NCBI GenBank assembly: GCA_021774785.1
Contig: JAJFIQ010000019.1
Coordinates: 868,001 to 932,000 of the forward strand
DNA length: 64,000 nucleotides
Direction: 5' to 3'
Source of the DNA: Emcibacter sp.
GTDB lineage: Bacteria; Pseudomonadota; Alphaproteobacteria; Sphingomonadales; Emcibacteraceae
Shown here one piece after another: positions 55,809 through 63,647 of this stretch. Position numbers and translations under genes: made by a program. The first letter of the stretch is position 1. Every line of letters starts with the position of its first letter. The notes below the pieces were generated by a model. That model ran no database searches. It had not been told where the DNA came from and worked only from the letters and a program-made list of their open reading frames with translations.

Positions 55809-57041
55809 TTATTCGTAACTAGGATTTATTTTTGTCTTTCCGCGCTGGTTCAACAATCGCAGACGTAAGGCATTCAGCTTGATAAAGCCCGCCGCATCAC
55901 GTTGGTCATAAACCTGATCTTCCTCGAAAGTCACATGTTCCATAGAATATAGAGACTCCGGTGACTTACGTCCCACAAGATGCACACCGCCCTTGTATAG
56001 CTTCAGCCGGACTGTACCTGTTACATGTTCCTGTGATTTGTCAATAAGGGCTTGCAGCATTTCGCGCTCGGGCGAGAACCAGAACCCGTTATATATCAAC
56101 TCAGCATATTTAGGCATCAATTCATCTTTCAGATGCATGGCCCCACCGTCAAGCGTAATGCTTTCAATACCCCGATGAGCCGTCAACAGGATCGTACCGC
56201 CGGGGGTTTCATATATGCCCCGTGATTTCATGCCGACAAAACGGTTCTCCAAAAGGTCAAGACGGCCAATGCCGTTGGCTCCGCCCAATTCGTTAAGCTT
56301 GGTCAGAATGGTAGCCGGAGACATTTTCTCACCATCAATGGCAACCGCATCCCCCTTTTCAAATTCTATTTCGATATAGGTGGGTTTATCGGGCGCATCT
56401 TCTGGAGCAACAATCCGGTTATAGACATATTCCGGGCTTTCTTCCCAAGGGTCTTCCAGGAGCTTACCCTCACTTGAGGTATGCAGTAGATTAGCATCAA
56501 CGGAGAATGGTGCCTCGCCGCGTTTATCCTTGGCTACGGGAATTTGATTTTTTTCCGCATAATCGATCAGTTTCGTCCTGCTGTTCAGATCCCATTCCCG
56601 CCAAGGTGCTATGACCTTGATATCCGGGTTAAGGGCATAATAGCCCAACTCAAACCGAACCTGATCATTGCCCTTACCTGTAGCACCATGGCATACGGCA
56701 TCAGCACCTACAGAACGGGCAATTTCAATCTGGCGTTTGGCAATCAGGGGACGGGCGATGGAAGTCCCCAAAAGATAAACCCCTTCGTAAAGCGCATTGG
56801 CCCGAAACATGGGGAATACATAGTCACGGACAAATTCTTCGCGCAGGTCTTCAATATAGATTTCCTTTACACCGAACATTTCCGCTTTTTTGCGGGCCGG
56901 CTCAAGCTCCTCACCCTGACCCAGATCAGCGGTAAAAGTCACAACTTCACAGTTATAAGTATCCCTGAGCCATTTCAGAATAATGGATGTGTCTAGGCCA
57001 CCTGAATAGGCCAGAACAACTTTCTTGATTTCTTTGGTCAT
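55809..57041 (-). CDS. argG: Argininosuccinate synthase
   Basis: The enzyme joins citrulline and aspartate using ATP in arginine synthesis. The PP-loop is [18 protein letters not shown], followed by [39 protein letters not shown] and [18 protein letters not shown]. Its 410 residues are normal. It stands alone, divergent from the small secreted peptide gene; argH is not in the window. Confidence 0.96.
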   Translation of the reverse strand: MTKEIKKVVLAYSGGLDTSIILKWLRDTYNCEVVTFTADLGQGEELEPARKKAEMFGVKEIYIEDLREEFVRDYVFPMFRANALYEGVYLLGTSIARPLIAKRQIEIARSVGADAVCHGATGKGNDQVRFELGYYALNPDIKVIAPWREWDLNSRTKLIDYAEKNQIPVAKDKRGEAPFSVDANLLHTSSEGKLLEDPWEESPEYVYNRIVAPEDAPDKPTYIEIEFEKGDAVAIDGEKMSPATILTKLNELGGANGIGRLDLLENRFVGMKSRGIYETPGGTILLTAHRGIESITLDGGAMHLKDELMPKYAELIYNGFWFSPEREMLQALIDKSQEHVTGTVRLKLYKGGVHLVGRKSPESLYSMEHVTFEEDQVYDQRDAAGFIKLNALRLRLLNQRGKTKINPSYE

Positions 57042-57130
57042 CTATTTTTCCTGCTGATAATTCGTGCCTTAAAATTTCCCGCGCAGTATAGGCAAAAGAA
57101 AAGCATACGCAACTGTTTCTCGCCCCTGAT

Positions 57131-57159
57131 TTGAGATATAATTTGTATCTTGCTATAAT
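57131..57159 (+). promoter_or_regulatory. Probable promoter of the small peptide/esterase unit
   Basis: TTGAGA and a consensus TATAAT are separated by exactly 17 bases. Transcription would begin around 57166, just before a dyad and about 70 bases upstream of the small gene's ATG. This is among the best sigma-70-like matches I found in the window. Confidence 0.6.
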
Positions 57160-57171
57160 AAACAAATATAC

Positions 57172-57196
57172 TTTGGATAATACATTATAATCCAAA
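57172..57196. promoter_or_regulatory. Dyad just downstream of the promoter
   Basis: TTTGGAT and ATCCAAA are exact inverted repeats around 11 bases. The dyad would cover about +6 to +30 of the predicted transcript, a classic repressor position. The binding protein is unknown. Confidence 0.45.
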
Positions 57197-57236
57197 TATA
57201 ATGCCTCAACCATAGTCCCTTATTTCAGGATATATA

Positions 57237-57413
57237 ATGCGCATTTTTTTCATCATTATACTTTGCACAGCAACGATAAATCCCAGCTATGCGCATTCTG
57301 TCGGTGAATTATGGCAACAGGCCGGAAAAGTCAATGGCGCGCAGATGATAATAAGGGCAACGTTAAAAAAATGCAGCGTTACGGCTAGTGGTGCTTATGA
57401 AAACAAAAAATAA
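57237..57413 (+). CDS. Small exported peptide, 58 residues
   Basis: This short frame is preceded by AGGA at about seven bases and by a promoter and dyad. It encodes MRIFFIIILCTATINPSYAH, a textbook signal peptide with likely cleavage after SYA. About 39 polar residues remain (SVGELWQQAG, then ATLKKCSVTASGAYENKK) with a single Cys. I do not recognise the family. The esterase gene, also with a signal peptide, follows after 24 bases, so they probably form one transcript. Confidence 0.6.
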   Translation: MRIFFIIILCTATINPSYAHSVGELWQQAGKVNGAQMIIRATLKKCSVTASGAYENKK

Positions 57414-57437
57414 TTGATGCCTTTGGACATTAGATAA

Positions 57438-58232
57438 ATGAACCTCAACAAAATAATTGGTGCGTTTCTTTTGCTATTATTCACCTGCCATCAGGCTATG
57501 TCCGGCGGGAACTTGTCTAAAAATATCCGCATTAAAAGCATCGGGTTAGGCTATGAGCTACAATATCGAGTTTATGTGCCAGAGGGAGTTAAACCCAACG
57601 ATAAACTGCAAACAATTTATATGACAGACGGCCAGCGGTATATTGAAAAAGGAAAAATGAATAAGATATTAGATCGGGAAATTGCCGCCGGAAATATTAA
57701 ACCTGTCATAGCTATTTTCGTTGATAGCCGTAATCCTGACAATTTAAAAGATAACAGAAGAAATAAACAATTCTTCTGCAACATCGCCTATGCCAATTTT
57801 TTCATGCAAGAGTTAATTCCTCATGTGGATAATCTTTTTCCCACCAGCCATGACCGAAAAGACCGTGTTATCCTGGGTTTATCCTTTGGTGGATTAAATA
57901 GTGCCTGTTTTGGAATAATGGCCCACCCCAGCTTTCAGGGAATAGCCATGCAGTCACCTGCTGGTGATAAACATATTCGCTTGGCAAGCAAGCTATATGC
58001 CACTGAAGATAAAAAACCAATCAAGATATATATGTCTGTTGGCACAAGAAATGATAATACTTCAGCGGGGCGGCTACTCAAACGGACATTAAAAAAGAAA
58101 GGCTATGACCTTACCTATAAAGAAGTTGCCAAGGGTCATAGCTGGGACAATTGGCGCCCGTTATTAGATGATATTCTTAAAAACTTCTTTGCGACGGAGA
58201 GTAGCGAACACAAGGGAAAGGCCCAGAACTAA
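57438..58232 (+). CDS. Exported esterase-like alpha/beta hydrolase
   Basis: This is a 264-residue hydrolase with a signal peptide (IIGAFLLLLFTCHQAMSG). The fold resembles the esterase D/enterochelin-esterase group: LQTIYMTDGQRYI, VIAIFVDSRN, the nucleophile Ser149 in LGLSFGGLNS and the His in AKGHSWDNWRPLL. It is probably periplasmic and acts on a small ester or a siderophore-like or cell-wall ester; the substrate is unknown. It is the second gene after the small exported peptide and converges on ilvE. Confidence 0.75.
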   Translation: MNLNKIIGAFLLLLFTCHQAMSGGNLSKNIRIKSIGLGYELQYRVYVPEGVKPNDKLQTIYMTDGQRYIEKGKMNKILDREIAAGNIKPVIAIFVDSRNPDNLKDNRRNKQFFCNIAYANFFMQELIPHVDNLFPTSHDRKDRVILGLSFGGLNSACFGIMAHPSFQGIAMQSPAGDKHIRLASKLYATEDKKPIKIYMSVGTRNDNTSAGRLLKRTLKKKGYDLTYKEVAKGHSWDNWRPLLDDILKNFFATESSEHKGKAQN

Positions 58233-58270
58233 AAAAATCTGGCCCCCAATACATAGATAGCGTTTAAGTC

Positions 58271-59146
58271 TTATCGGCCATAGACCAGATTTTCATAGTC
58301 TTTCATCAATGTCTTGCAGACATCACCAACCACAAAATTATAGGGGCCAATTTCACGAAGTGGGGTCACTTCGGCTGCGGTACCGGTAAGGAAAGCTTGT
58401 TCAAAATTTGCCATTTCGTCTGGCATAATGGCGCGTTCAACAATCTCAAAGCCGCGCTTTCTGGCAAGATCCATAACCGTACGACGAGTAATGCCATCAA
58501 GGAAGCAGTCAGGCGTGGGTGTATGTATCACACCGTCTTTCAGGAAAAAGATATTCGCGCCCGTGGCTTCGGCAATCTGCCCACGGTAATCCAGCATCAA
58601 CGCATCATCATAACCATGCTCCATGGAAGCATCCTTACAAAGAGAGGCAATCATATAAAGTCCCGCAGCCTTGGCATGAACCGGGGCTGTCTCCGGCGAC
58701 GGACGTTTCCATTTGGCAACCTCCAGACGAAGGCCTTTATGGAGTGCTTCCTCCCCAAAATAAGGTGGCCATTCCCATGCGGCAACCGCCAAATGAATTT
58801 TAGAACCCTTCGTGGCAACACCCATCATTTCTGATCCACGCCATGCAATGGGGCGAACGTAAGCATCCACAAGACCATTTGCCTTAACGACATCATTTGC
58901 AGCCTGATCAATTTCTTCGACCGAATAAGGGTTTTCAAAGCCCAGCATACGACCGGAATCAATCAACCGCTGCGAATGTTCCCGTAATTTAAAAATTACA
59001 CCGCCATATGCTTTCTGGCCTTCGAATACGCTACTGGCATAATGAAGAGCATGGGTCAAAACATGAAATTTGGCATCCCGCCAATTTACCAATTCCCCGT
59101 TATACCAAATAACGCCGTCACGGTCGTCGTAAGCTGCAGATGACAT
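58271..59146 (-). CDS. ilvE: Branched-chain amino acid aminotransferase
   Basis: This class IV PLP aminotransferase interconverts Leu/Ile/Val and their 2-oxoacids. The start DRDGVIWYNGELVNWRDAKF, the motifs HYASSVFEGQKAYGG and RPIAWRGSEMMG, the PLP Lys in APVHAKAAGLYMIA and EATGANIFFLKDG are characteristic. Its 291 residues are typical. It is divergent from a MarR-type gene. The enzyme would feed oxoacids to the dehydrogenase complex encoded at 40-45 kb. Confidence 0.93.
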   Translation of the reverse strand: MSSAAYDDRDGVIWYNGELVNWRDAKFHVLTHALHYASSVFEGQKAYGGVIFKLREHSQRLIDSGRMLGFENPYSVEEIDQAANDVVKANGLVDAYVRPIAWRGSEMMGVATKGSKIHLAVAAWEWPPYFGEEALHKGLRLEVAKWKRPSPETAPVHAKAAGLYMIASLCKDASMEHGYDDALMLDYRGQIAEATGANIFFLKDGVIHTPTPDCFLDGITRRTVMDLARKRGFEIVERAIMPDEMANFEQAFLTGTAAEVTPLREIGPYNFVVGDVCKTLMKDYENLVYGR

Positions 59147-59265
59147 TTGTAACCTCTATAAAATATTATTTCAAAATCTATGTCTGAAACATTATTTATA
59201 TACTAATTTTAGTTTGCATATAACAATATTTCACTAAAGACTTGATATGAGTAACATTATAATTT

Positions 59266-59292
59266 AAATATGTCAACATGACTGACATATTT
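59266..59292. promoter_or_regulatory. Perfect dyad covering the MarR start codon
   Basis: AAATATGTCA and TGACATATTT are exact inverted repeats, ten bases each, around seven bases that contain the MarR ATG. A TATAAT lies three bases upstream of the left arm. MarR proteins bind palindromes of this kind, so autoregulation and control of ilvE are likely. Confidence 0.6.
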
Positions 59293-59778
59293 ATTGATGC
59301 AAAAAACCACACTGATCATCAGAAGTTCCTGAAAGGTATGGAGCTGCTGTATTTTGCCTATCGCGATTTTATTAGCTGGCCCGATGATGTGTTGCATGCC
59401 CTTGGATTTGGCCGCGCCCATCACCGGATTTTACATTTTGTTGGTCGAAATCCCGGGCTAAAAGTAGCAGAACTTCTGAAGCTGTTGAACATCACCAAAC
59501 AAAGCCTGTCCCGTGTCTTAAGCACTTTGGTGGAAAAGGGTCATATCAGGCAGGACATTGGCGCCCAGGACCGCCGGCAAAGATTGCTCTATCTAACAGA
59601 TCAGGGTCAAAAATTGCTCAATAAAATTGCCGAACATCAAAAAGAACATATGTTAAAAGCATTTGAGAATGCAGGTGATCAGTCAGTAGAAGGTTTCTGG
59701 AAAGTACTTTCCGCCCTTCTCGCCGATGAAAACCGTGATGATATATTAATGCGAATTAATTCAGGTATTGACGATTGA
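59278..59778 (+). CDS. MarR family transcriptional regulator
   Basis: This 166-residue winged-helix regulator has the core HRILHFVGRNPGLKVAELLKL, the recognition helix NITKQSLSRVLSTLVEKGH and the wing DIGAQDRRQRLLYLTDQG. It begins MTDIFIDAKNHTDHQ. There is no Shine-Dalgarno sequence; a TATAAT 15 bases before the ATG would make the mRNA nearly leaderless. It is divergent from ilvE, and a dyad covers its start codon. The ligand is unknown, but branched-chain metabolism is a reasonable guess from position. Confidence 0.85.
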   Translation: MTDIFIDAKNHTDHQKFLKGMELLYFAYRDFISWPDDVLHALGFGRAHHRILHFVGRNPGLKVAELLKLLNITKQSLSRVLSTLVEKGHIRQDIGAQDRRQRLLYLTDQGQKLLNKIAEHQKEHMLKAFENAGDQSVEGFWKVLSALLADENRDDILMRINSGIDD

Positions 59779-59803
59779 GGGTTTAATGTCATACCCTACC
59801 AAT

Positions 59804-60025
59804 TCAACAATCCTCTTCTTCTAATTGTAGTATATCTCCCGGTTCACATTCCAACGCAATGCAAATCGCAAGTAAGGTTGAAAATCGTATTGCGCGTGCC
59901 TTACCTTTCTTAAGTATCGACAGGTTTGCCAGTGTAATACCAACCTTTTGGGATAGCTCGGTTAGCGTCATCTTTCGCTGGACAAGCAGAATATCAATAT
60001 TTACTTTAATTATACTGCTCATCAT
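59804..60025 (-). CDS. Small Xre-type HTH regulator (YozG-like)
   Basis: This 73-residue protein consists almost only of a Cro/C1-type HTH: LLVQRKMTLTELSQKVGI, TLANLSILKKGKARAIRF, then LECEPGDILQLEE. It resembles the small regulators paired with DUF2975 membrane proteins. Two consecutive ATGs overlap the upstream gene's stop by four or one base; the second has better spacing to GCGGA. Coupled translation with the membrane protein suggests joint function, perhaps membrane-linked control of its own operon. Confidence 0.85.
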   Translation of the reverse strand: MMSSIIKVNIDILLVQRKMTLTELSQKVGITLANLSILKKGKARAIRFSTLLAICIALECEPGDILQLEEEDC

Positions 60026-60933
60026 ATTGTCCGCATTTGTTCGTCGTAGATATTTGCGGCTTCGCGCGAAACACCTGCCAGTATGAGGATCAATATACCA
60101 AGAAAAAGACCATCACCACCATATTGAAATGCCGGATATATCTCTAGTCCTGGAACATTAAATTTTATATCATCAAGCATTGCCTGACCCCCAAAATATT
60201 GCATCATCGGAATAAAAATATTCCCTAAAATCACCACGACACCAATTTTTCTAATGCGTAAAGAATTTTCCACTGTGAAATACATACCCATGACCAGCGA
60301 AGCAAATAATTCCCGCATCTGCGTTAAGCAATAAAGCACAATCAACAATGTCACTTCATTAATTGCAATGAAAAGATACCACGCATCAACACTTAAGGTT
60401 TCAATATTCATCACTGTCTTGCCACTGATAATACCATTACGAAGACCTTCCACATTCATAGCCATATCGGTTAACAGTTCAAGATTGATCTGAAACCCCC
60501 AAAATACACTTAAATCCACACCCCACAGGCCAGCCCTGCCCTCAAAGTAATCAACACTCAATACTGCGCCAAAGAATGGCATCAGGATTGTGAGTCCCAG
60601 AACCAGAAACCATATGGCATCCAGATATAGCTTTACCAATCTGGTCAATTTATTTGGCTTCAGAGTTTGTTCGGAGTCTCTGATATCGTCTAAACGATCC
60701 AAAGCCTCAACCGGCTTTTGTCGAAGAGCCCTTACAAGAAAAACCATAAGCGTCAAAATTACAAGAATTAAGAATACCCCTGCTATGGTTGGTGCCATAG
60801 ATTTTGTAAATTGTGAGATTTGGAGCAAAAAGCCAAAGGCAATAATTATCGCCACAAACAGAACTATCGCCAGCGGCGAGCCTTTAAGCCTTTTTCCTAT
60901 CTCGGTTAGCTGTTCGAGCAATTTATGGGACAT
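60022..60933 (-). CDS. Polytopic membrane protein, DUF2975-like
   Basis: This 303-residue protein has about six hydrophobic segments (roughly 20-41, 48-68, 105-127, 183-205, 228-247, 275-292). DUF2975 proteins are typically paired with a downstream small Xre regulator, as seen here, and the C-terminal third (LRIRKIGVVVILGNIFIPMM, then FLGILILILAGVSREAANIYDEQM) has that family's look, although the protein is longer than simple members. GGAG lies eight bases before the ATG. The upstream region has three sets of inverted repeats. Function is unknown; the family call is tentative. Confidence 0.7.
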   Translation of the reverse strand: MSHKLLEQLTEIGKRLKGSPLAIVLFVAIIIAFGFLLQISQFTKSMAPTIAGVFLILVILTLMVFLVRALRQKPVEALDRLDDIRDSEQTLKPNKLTRLVKLYLDAIWFLVLGLTILMPFFGAVLSVDYFEGRAGLWGVDLSVFWGFQINLELLTDMAMNVEGLRNGIISGKTVMNIETLSVDAWYLFIAINEVTLLIVLYCLTQMRELFASLVMGMYFTVENSLRIRKIGVVVILGNIFIPMMQYFGGQAMLDDIKFNVPGLEIYPAFQYGGDGLFLGILILILAGVSREAANIYDEQMRTI

Positions 60934-60940
60934 TATTTTT

Positions 60941-60989
60941 CTCCAATATCTAATGTGTTGCTCATCATTAGATAGAGCAACAGATATTG
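60941..60989 (-). promoter_or_regulatory. Interleaved inverted repeats at the DUF2975 ribosome-binding site
   Basis: In the mRNA sense, CAATATC and TGTTGCTC pair with GATATTG and GAGCAACA as a 15-pair stem with a five-base bulge. The loop segment TATCTAATG can instead pair with CATTAGATA, which spans the bulge and outer stem. The two folds exclude each other or form a pseudoknot, and they end on the GGAG ribosome site. It could also be two overlapping operators at DNA level. Confidence 0.55.
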
Positions 60990-60996
60990 AATGGCA

Positions 60997-61029
60997 ATAG
61001 ATATTTATTGATAATCAATAAATATCTAT
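60997..61029. promoter_or_regulatory. Perfect 15-base inverted repeat between proC and DUF2975 gene
   Basis: ATAGATATTTATTGA is followed by TAA and its exact reverse complement. It is very AT-rich and lies 64 bases upstream of the membrane-protein ATG and 22 bases past the proC stop. It is a candidate operator for the small HTH protein; a terminator role for proC is less likely because it has no GC-rich stem. Confidence 0.55.
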
Positions 61030-61050
61030 CGAATAAAGATATGTTATATA

Positions 61051-61893
61051 TTAATCAGCCAGTTCTTTTGACCTTTGGTAGGCAGCACGAACGGCCCTAG
61101 TCATCAAACTGCTCAGACCGTCTCCCGCCATAAGTACATTTAAGGCAGCCTCTGTCGTGCCATTGGGGCTGGTGACATTTATCCTGAGTTGTGTAGCATC
61201 CTGATCAGATTGCTCCAGCAAGGCTCCGGCTCCGCAAATAGTATGCATAGCCAGTTTTTGTGCCAATTCCGGATCGAGCCCTATGGCTTCGCCCGCTCCC
61301 GCAAGGGCTTCCACCAAGTTAAAGACATAGGCTGGCCCACTCCCCGATACTGCTGTGACCGCATCAATCAGGCTTTCTTCAGAAACCCAATCAACCGCAC
61401 CGGCGGCAGTCAATAAATCATGGCAAACTGCCTTTTGCTGGTCACTAACATTTTTGTTGGGACAACCGACTGTAATACCCCGGCCTATGGCAGCGGGGGT
61501 ATTAGGCATGGCGCGTACGATTGCCGCATCCGGTCCAAAATACTGTTCAAAATATCCAATGGTTTTTCCGGCAGCAATGGAAAGGAAAACCGCATCGCCA
61601 CAATCAATGGATTTCATATCCGCCATCGCCTGATCCATCATCTGTGGCTTGACGGCCAGGATGACAAATCCCGGTTTTATTGCTTCTGGCAGGTCGGCAA
61701 TCTTTTCTACAAGATTTTCCTCCGCCAAATCGGGGAGCATCTTCCGCACACCCTCACGATAAGGGTCAACGACCTTGACCGCAGCGACATTCAACCCAGC
61801 CTCAAGCCAGCCCTGCATCATTGCCCCACCCATCTTGCCGCAGCCAATGAGCAGCAATGGCTTATCCGATGAAATTTGTGATAATTTCGACAT
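61051..61893 (-). CDS. proC: Pyrroline-5-carboxylate reductase
   Basis: This is the last step of proline synthesis, NAD(P)H-dependent. The Rossmann motif is LLIGCGKMGGAMMQGWL, followed by FVILAVKPQMMDQ, IVRAMPNTPAAIGRGI and the signature AVSGSGPAYVFNLVEAL, with TSPNGTTEAALNVL near the end. Its 280 residues are typical. It lies ten bases after ybjN on the same strand. Confidence 0.95.
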   Translation of the reverse strand: MSKLSQISSDKPLLLIGCGKMGGAMMQGWLEAGLNVAAVKVVDPYREGVRKMLPDLAEENLVEKIADLPEAIKPGFVILAVKPQMMDQAMADMKSIDCGDAVFLSIAAGKTIGYFEQYFGPDAAIVRAMPNTPAAIGRGITVGCPNKNVSDQQKAVCHDLLTAAGAVDWVSEESLIDAVTAVSGSGPAYVFNLVEALAGAGEAIGLDPELAQKLAMHTICGAGALLEQSDQDATQLRINVTSPNGTTEAALNVLMAGDGLSSLMTRAVRAAYQRSKELAD

Positions 61894-61903
61894 GTTAGTT
61901 TCC

Positions 61904-62410
61904 TCAGGCTTCGCCGATGGTATCCAGCATGGCGGCCTTTAACGCTTCTTCCGGGCTTTTTCCGGCCCATAAAACAAATTGAAACACCGGATAATATTTA
62001 TTGCTTTCAGTGAGGATAGCCTCCGTGGTTTTTTCACAGGTCGCCGCAGTAAGGTCATGATCCAGCCCCAGCAAACTGCTATGGCGGAACATCAGGGTAT
62101 TATCTTCGGTCCAGATAGCAAAATGCCCAATGGCAAGCCGCTCATTGACCAAGTTTATGGTCTCCAGCATTCTGGATTTTTTAACGTCAGGAACCCGCAT
62201 ATCCAGCATACCCGCCGCCTGTAGCAAGTTATCTTCTGCAACCCAGAAATAGCGGATATGGAAATCGCGCCATTCCCCGCTCACGGCAACGATGATTTCC
62301 TCATCATTAGACCGCTCATATGGCCATTCATTATCGCCCGCTATCATTTCCAGAATATCTAACGGATTAGCCGCAAAAGCATCGAATCCGTCATAATTTA
62401 CCGCTGTCAT
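61904..62410 (-). CDS. YbjN domain-containing protein
   Basis: This 168-residue YbjN-type protein has a chaperone-like alpha/beta fold of unclear role. NPLDILEMIAGDNEWPYERS, VSGEWRDFHIRYFWVAEDNLLQ and LVNERLAIGHFAIW fit the family. It is regularly found between the ubiK-like gene and proC in alphaproteobacteria. Its ATG overlaps the ubiK stop by four bases. Confidence 0.85.
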   Translation of the reverse strand: MTAVNYDGFDAFAANPLDILEMIAGDNEWPYERSNDEEIIVAVSGEWRDFHIRYFWVAEDNLLQAAGMLDMRVPDVKKSRMLETINLVNERLAIGHFAIWTEDNTLMFRHSSLLGLDHDLTAATCEKTTEAILTESNKYYPVFQFVLWAGKSPEEALKAAMLDTIGEA

Positions 62411-62679
62411 TTTTTACTACTTTTTGTTTTCTTCAGCTTCAGAGCTTTTTCTAATGCCGCTATTTTCTTTTCAAGCACCGCATTCTCTGTCCGCGCCTGC
62501 TTGACCATATCACTGACCACATCAAATTCTTCACGGCTGACCAGATCCATATCCTTTAGGACATGTTCCAGACGTGCACGAATCATGGCCTCTACTTCGC
62601 CCTTTACTCCGTGAAGAGTTCCAACGGCGCTTTGGCCCAATTTCGCTAGATCATCAAGAAATTTATTATCTGTCTGCAC
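62407..62679 (-). CDS. ubiK: UbiK/BMFP-family accessory protein
   Basis: This 90-residue, mostly helical protein has an amphipathic N-terminal half (LDDLAKLGQSAVGTLHGVKG, then MIRARLEHVLKDMDLVSREE) and a coiled-coil C-terminus (ARTENAVLEKKIAALEKAL) with a Lys-rich end. UbiK helps the ubiquinone synthesis complex under aerobic conditions; related BMFP proteins show membrane fusogenic activity. It is the first gene of ubiK-ybjN-proC, divergent from lgt. Confidence 0.85.
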   Translation of the reverse strand: MQTDNKFLDDLAKLGQSAVGTLHGVKGEVEAMIRARLEHVLKDMDLVSREEFDVVSDMVKQARTENAVLEKKIAALEKALKLKKTKSSKK

Positions 62680-62828
62680 GTGATCACCTTGTACATAAAA
62701 ACCGTAATATGACCAAACTCACAATGAAAGCCAAGCGGATTTGGATTTCATGGCGCTTGACTTGAGCGAAAAGCCCTGCATGATGACCCCTAAACAACTG
62801 TAAAACTGCAAGGAACGGCAACAAACAT

Positions 62829-63647
62829 ATGTTAGAAATTTTATTATCAACCGCCCTTACTTTCCCAAATATTTCACCGGATATAATCAGTTTTGGCCCC
62901 TTTACGATTCGCTGGTATTCTCTGGCTTATCTTGGGGGGTGGGCCGTTGCCTGGTTTTACATGCTGCAACTGATCAAGAAAAAAGGCGCCCCCTGCACCG
63001 CCCAACAAGTGGGAGACTTCGCTTTCTGGGCCATGGTCGGTGTGATCCTTGGCGGCAGGCTGGGCTATGTAATCTTTTATAATTTCAGTTATTATTTAGG
63101 CCATCCGGGGGATATTCTCGCCCTGTGGGATGGGGGCATGTCATTTCACGGTGGTTTCATCGGTGTCGCTCTGGCAACCTTATTTTTTTGCAAAAAACGA
63201 AAAATCCCTTTTTTCCGATTCACAGATTTACTGGCCTGCATTACGCCCTTTGCCCTGTTCCTCGGGCGGTTGGCAAATTTCGTCAATGGTGAGCTGTTTG
63301 GCCGCCCAACAGAAGCGGCCGTTGGCATGGTCTTTCCTCATGGCGGCCCCCTGCCCCGACACCCAAGCCAGCTTTATGAAGCGGCACTTGAGGGTTTGGC
63401 ACTGTTTTTCCTGCTATGGTTCCTATTTCACTTTACCAGCCTTCGTAAAAAACCCGGTGTATTGACCGGCGTCTTTCTCATCGGTTATGCGTCTGTACGT
63501 ACCTTTGTGGAACAATTCCGCGAGCCGGATAATCATATTGGATTCCTATATGGCACCGAATTTCTTACTATGGGACAATTGTTGTCAATTCCCATGGTTC
63601 TGGTTGGATTGTACCTTATATTCCGTAAAGTCAACAAAGCCATATGA
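62829..63647 (+). CDS. lgt: Prolipoprotein diacylglyceryl transferase
   Basis: Lgt adds diacylglycerol to the lipobox Cys of prolipoproteins in the inner membrane. The 272-residue polytopic protein shows ISFGPFTIRWYSLAYLGGW, LGGRLGYVIFYN, LWDGGMSFHGGFIGV, the signature GRLANFVNGELFGRPT, HPSQLYEAALEG and RTFVEQFREPD. The stop overlaps the next gene by four bases (ATGA). Confidence 0.96.
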   Translation: MLEILLSTALTFPNISPDIISFGPFTIRWYSLAYLGGWAVAWFYMLQLIKKKGAPCTAQQVGDFAFWAMVGVILGGRLGYVIFYNFSYYLGHPGDILALWDGGMSFHGGFIGVALATLFFCKKRKIPFFRFTDLLACITPFALFLGRLANFVNGELFGRPTEAAVGMVFPHGGPLPRHPSQLYEAALEGLALFFLLWFLFHFTSLRKKPGVLTGVFLIGYASVRTFVEQFREPDNHIGFLYGTEFLTMGQLLSIPMVLVGLYLIFRKVNKAI

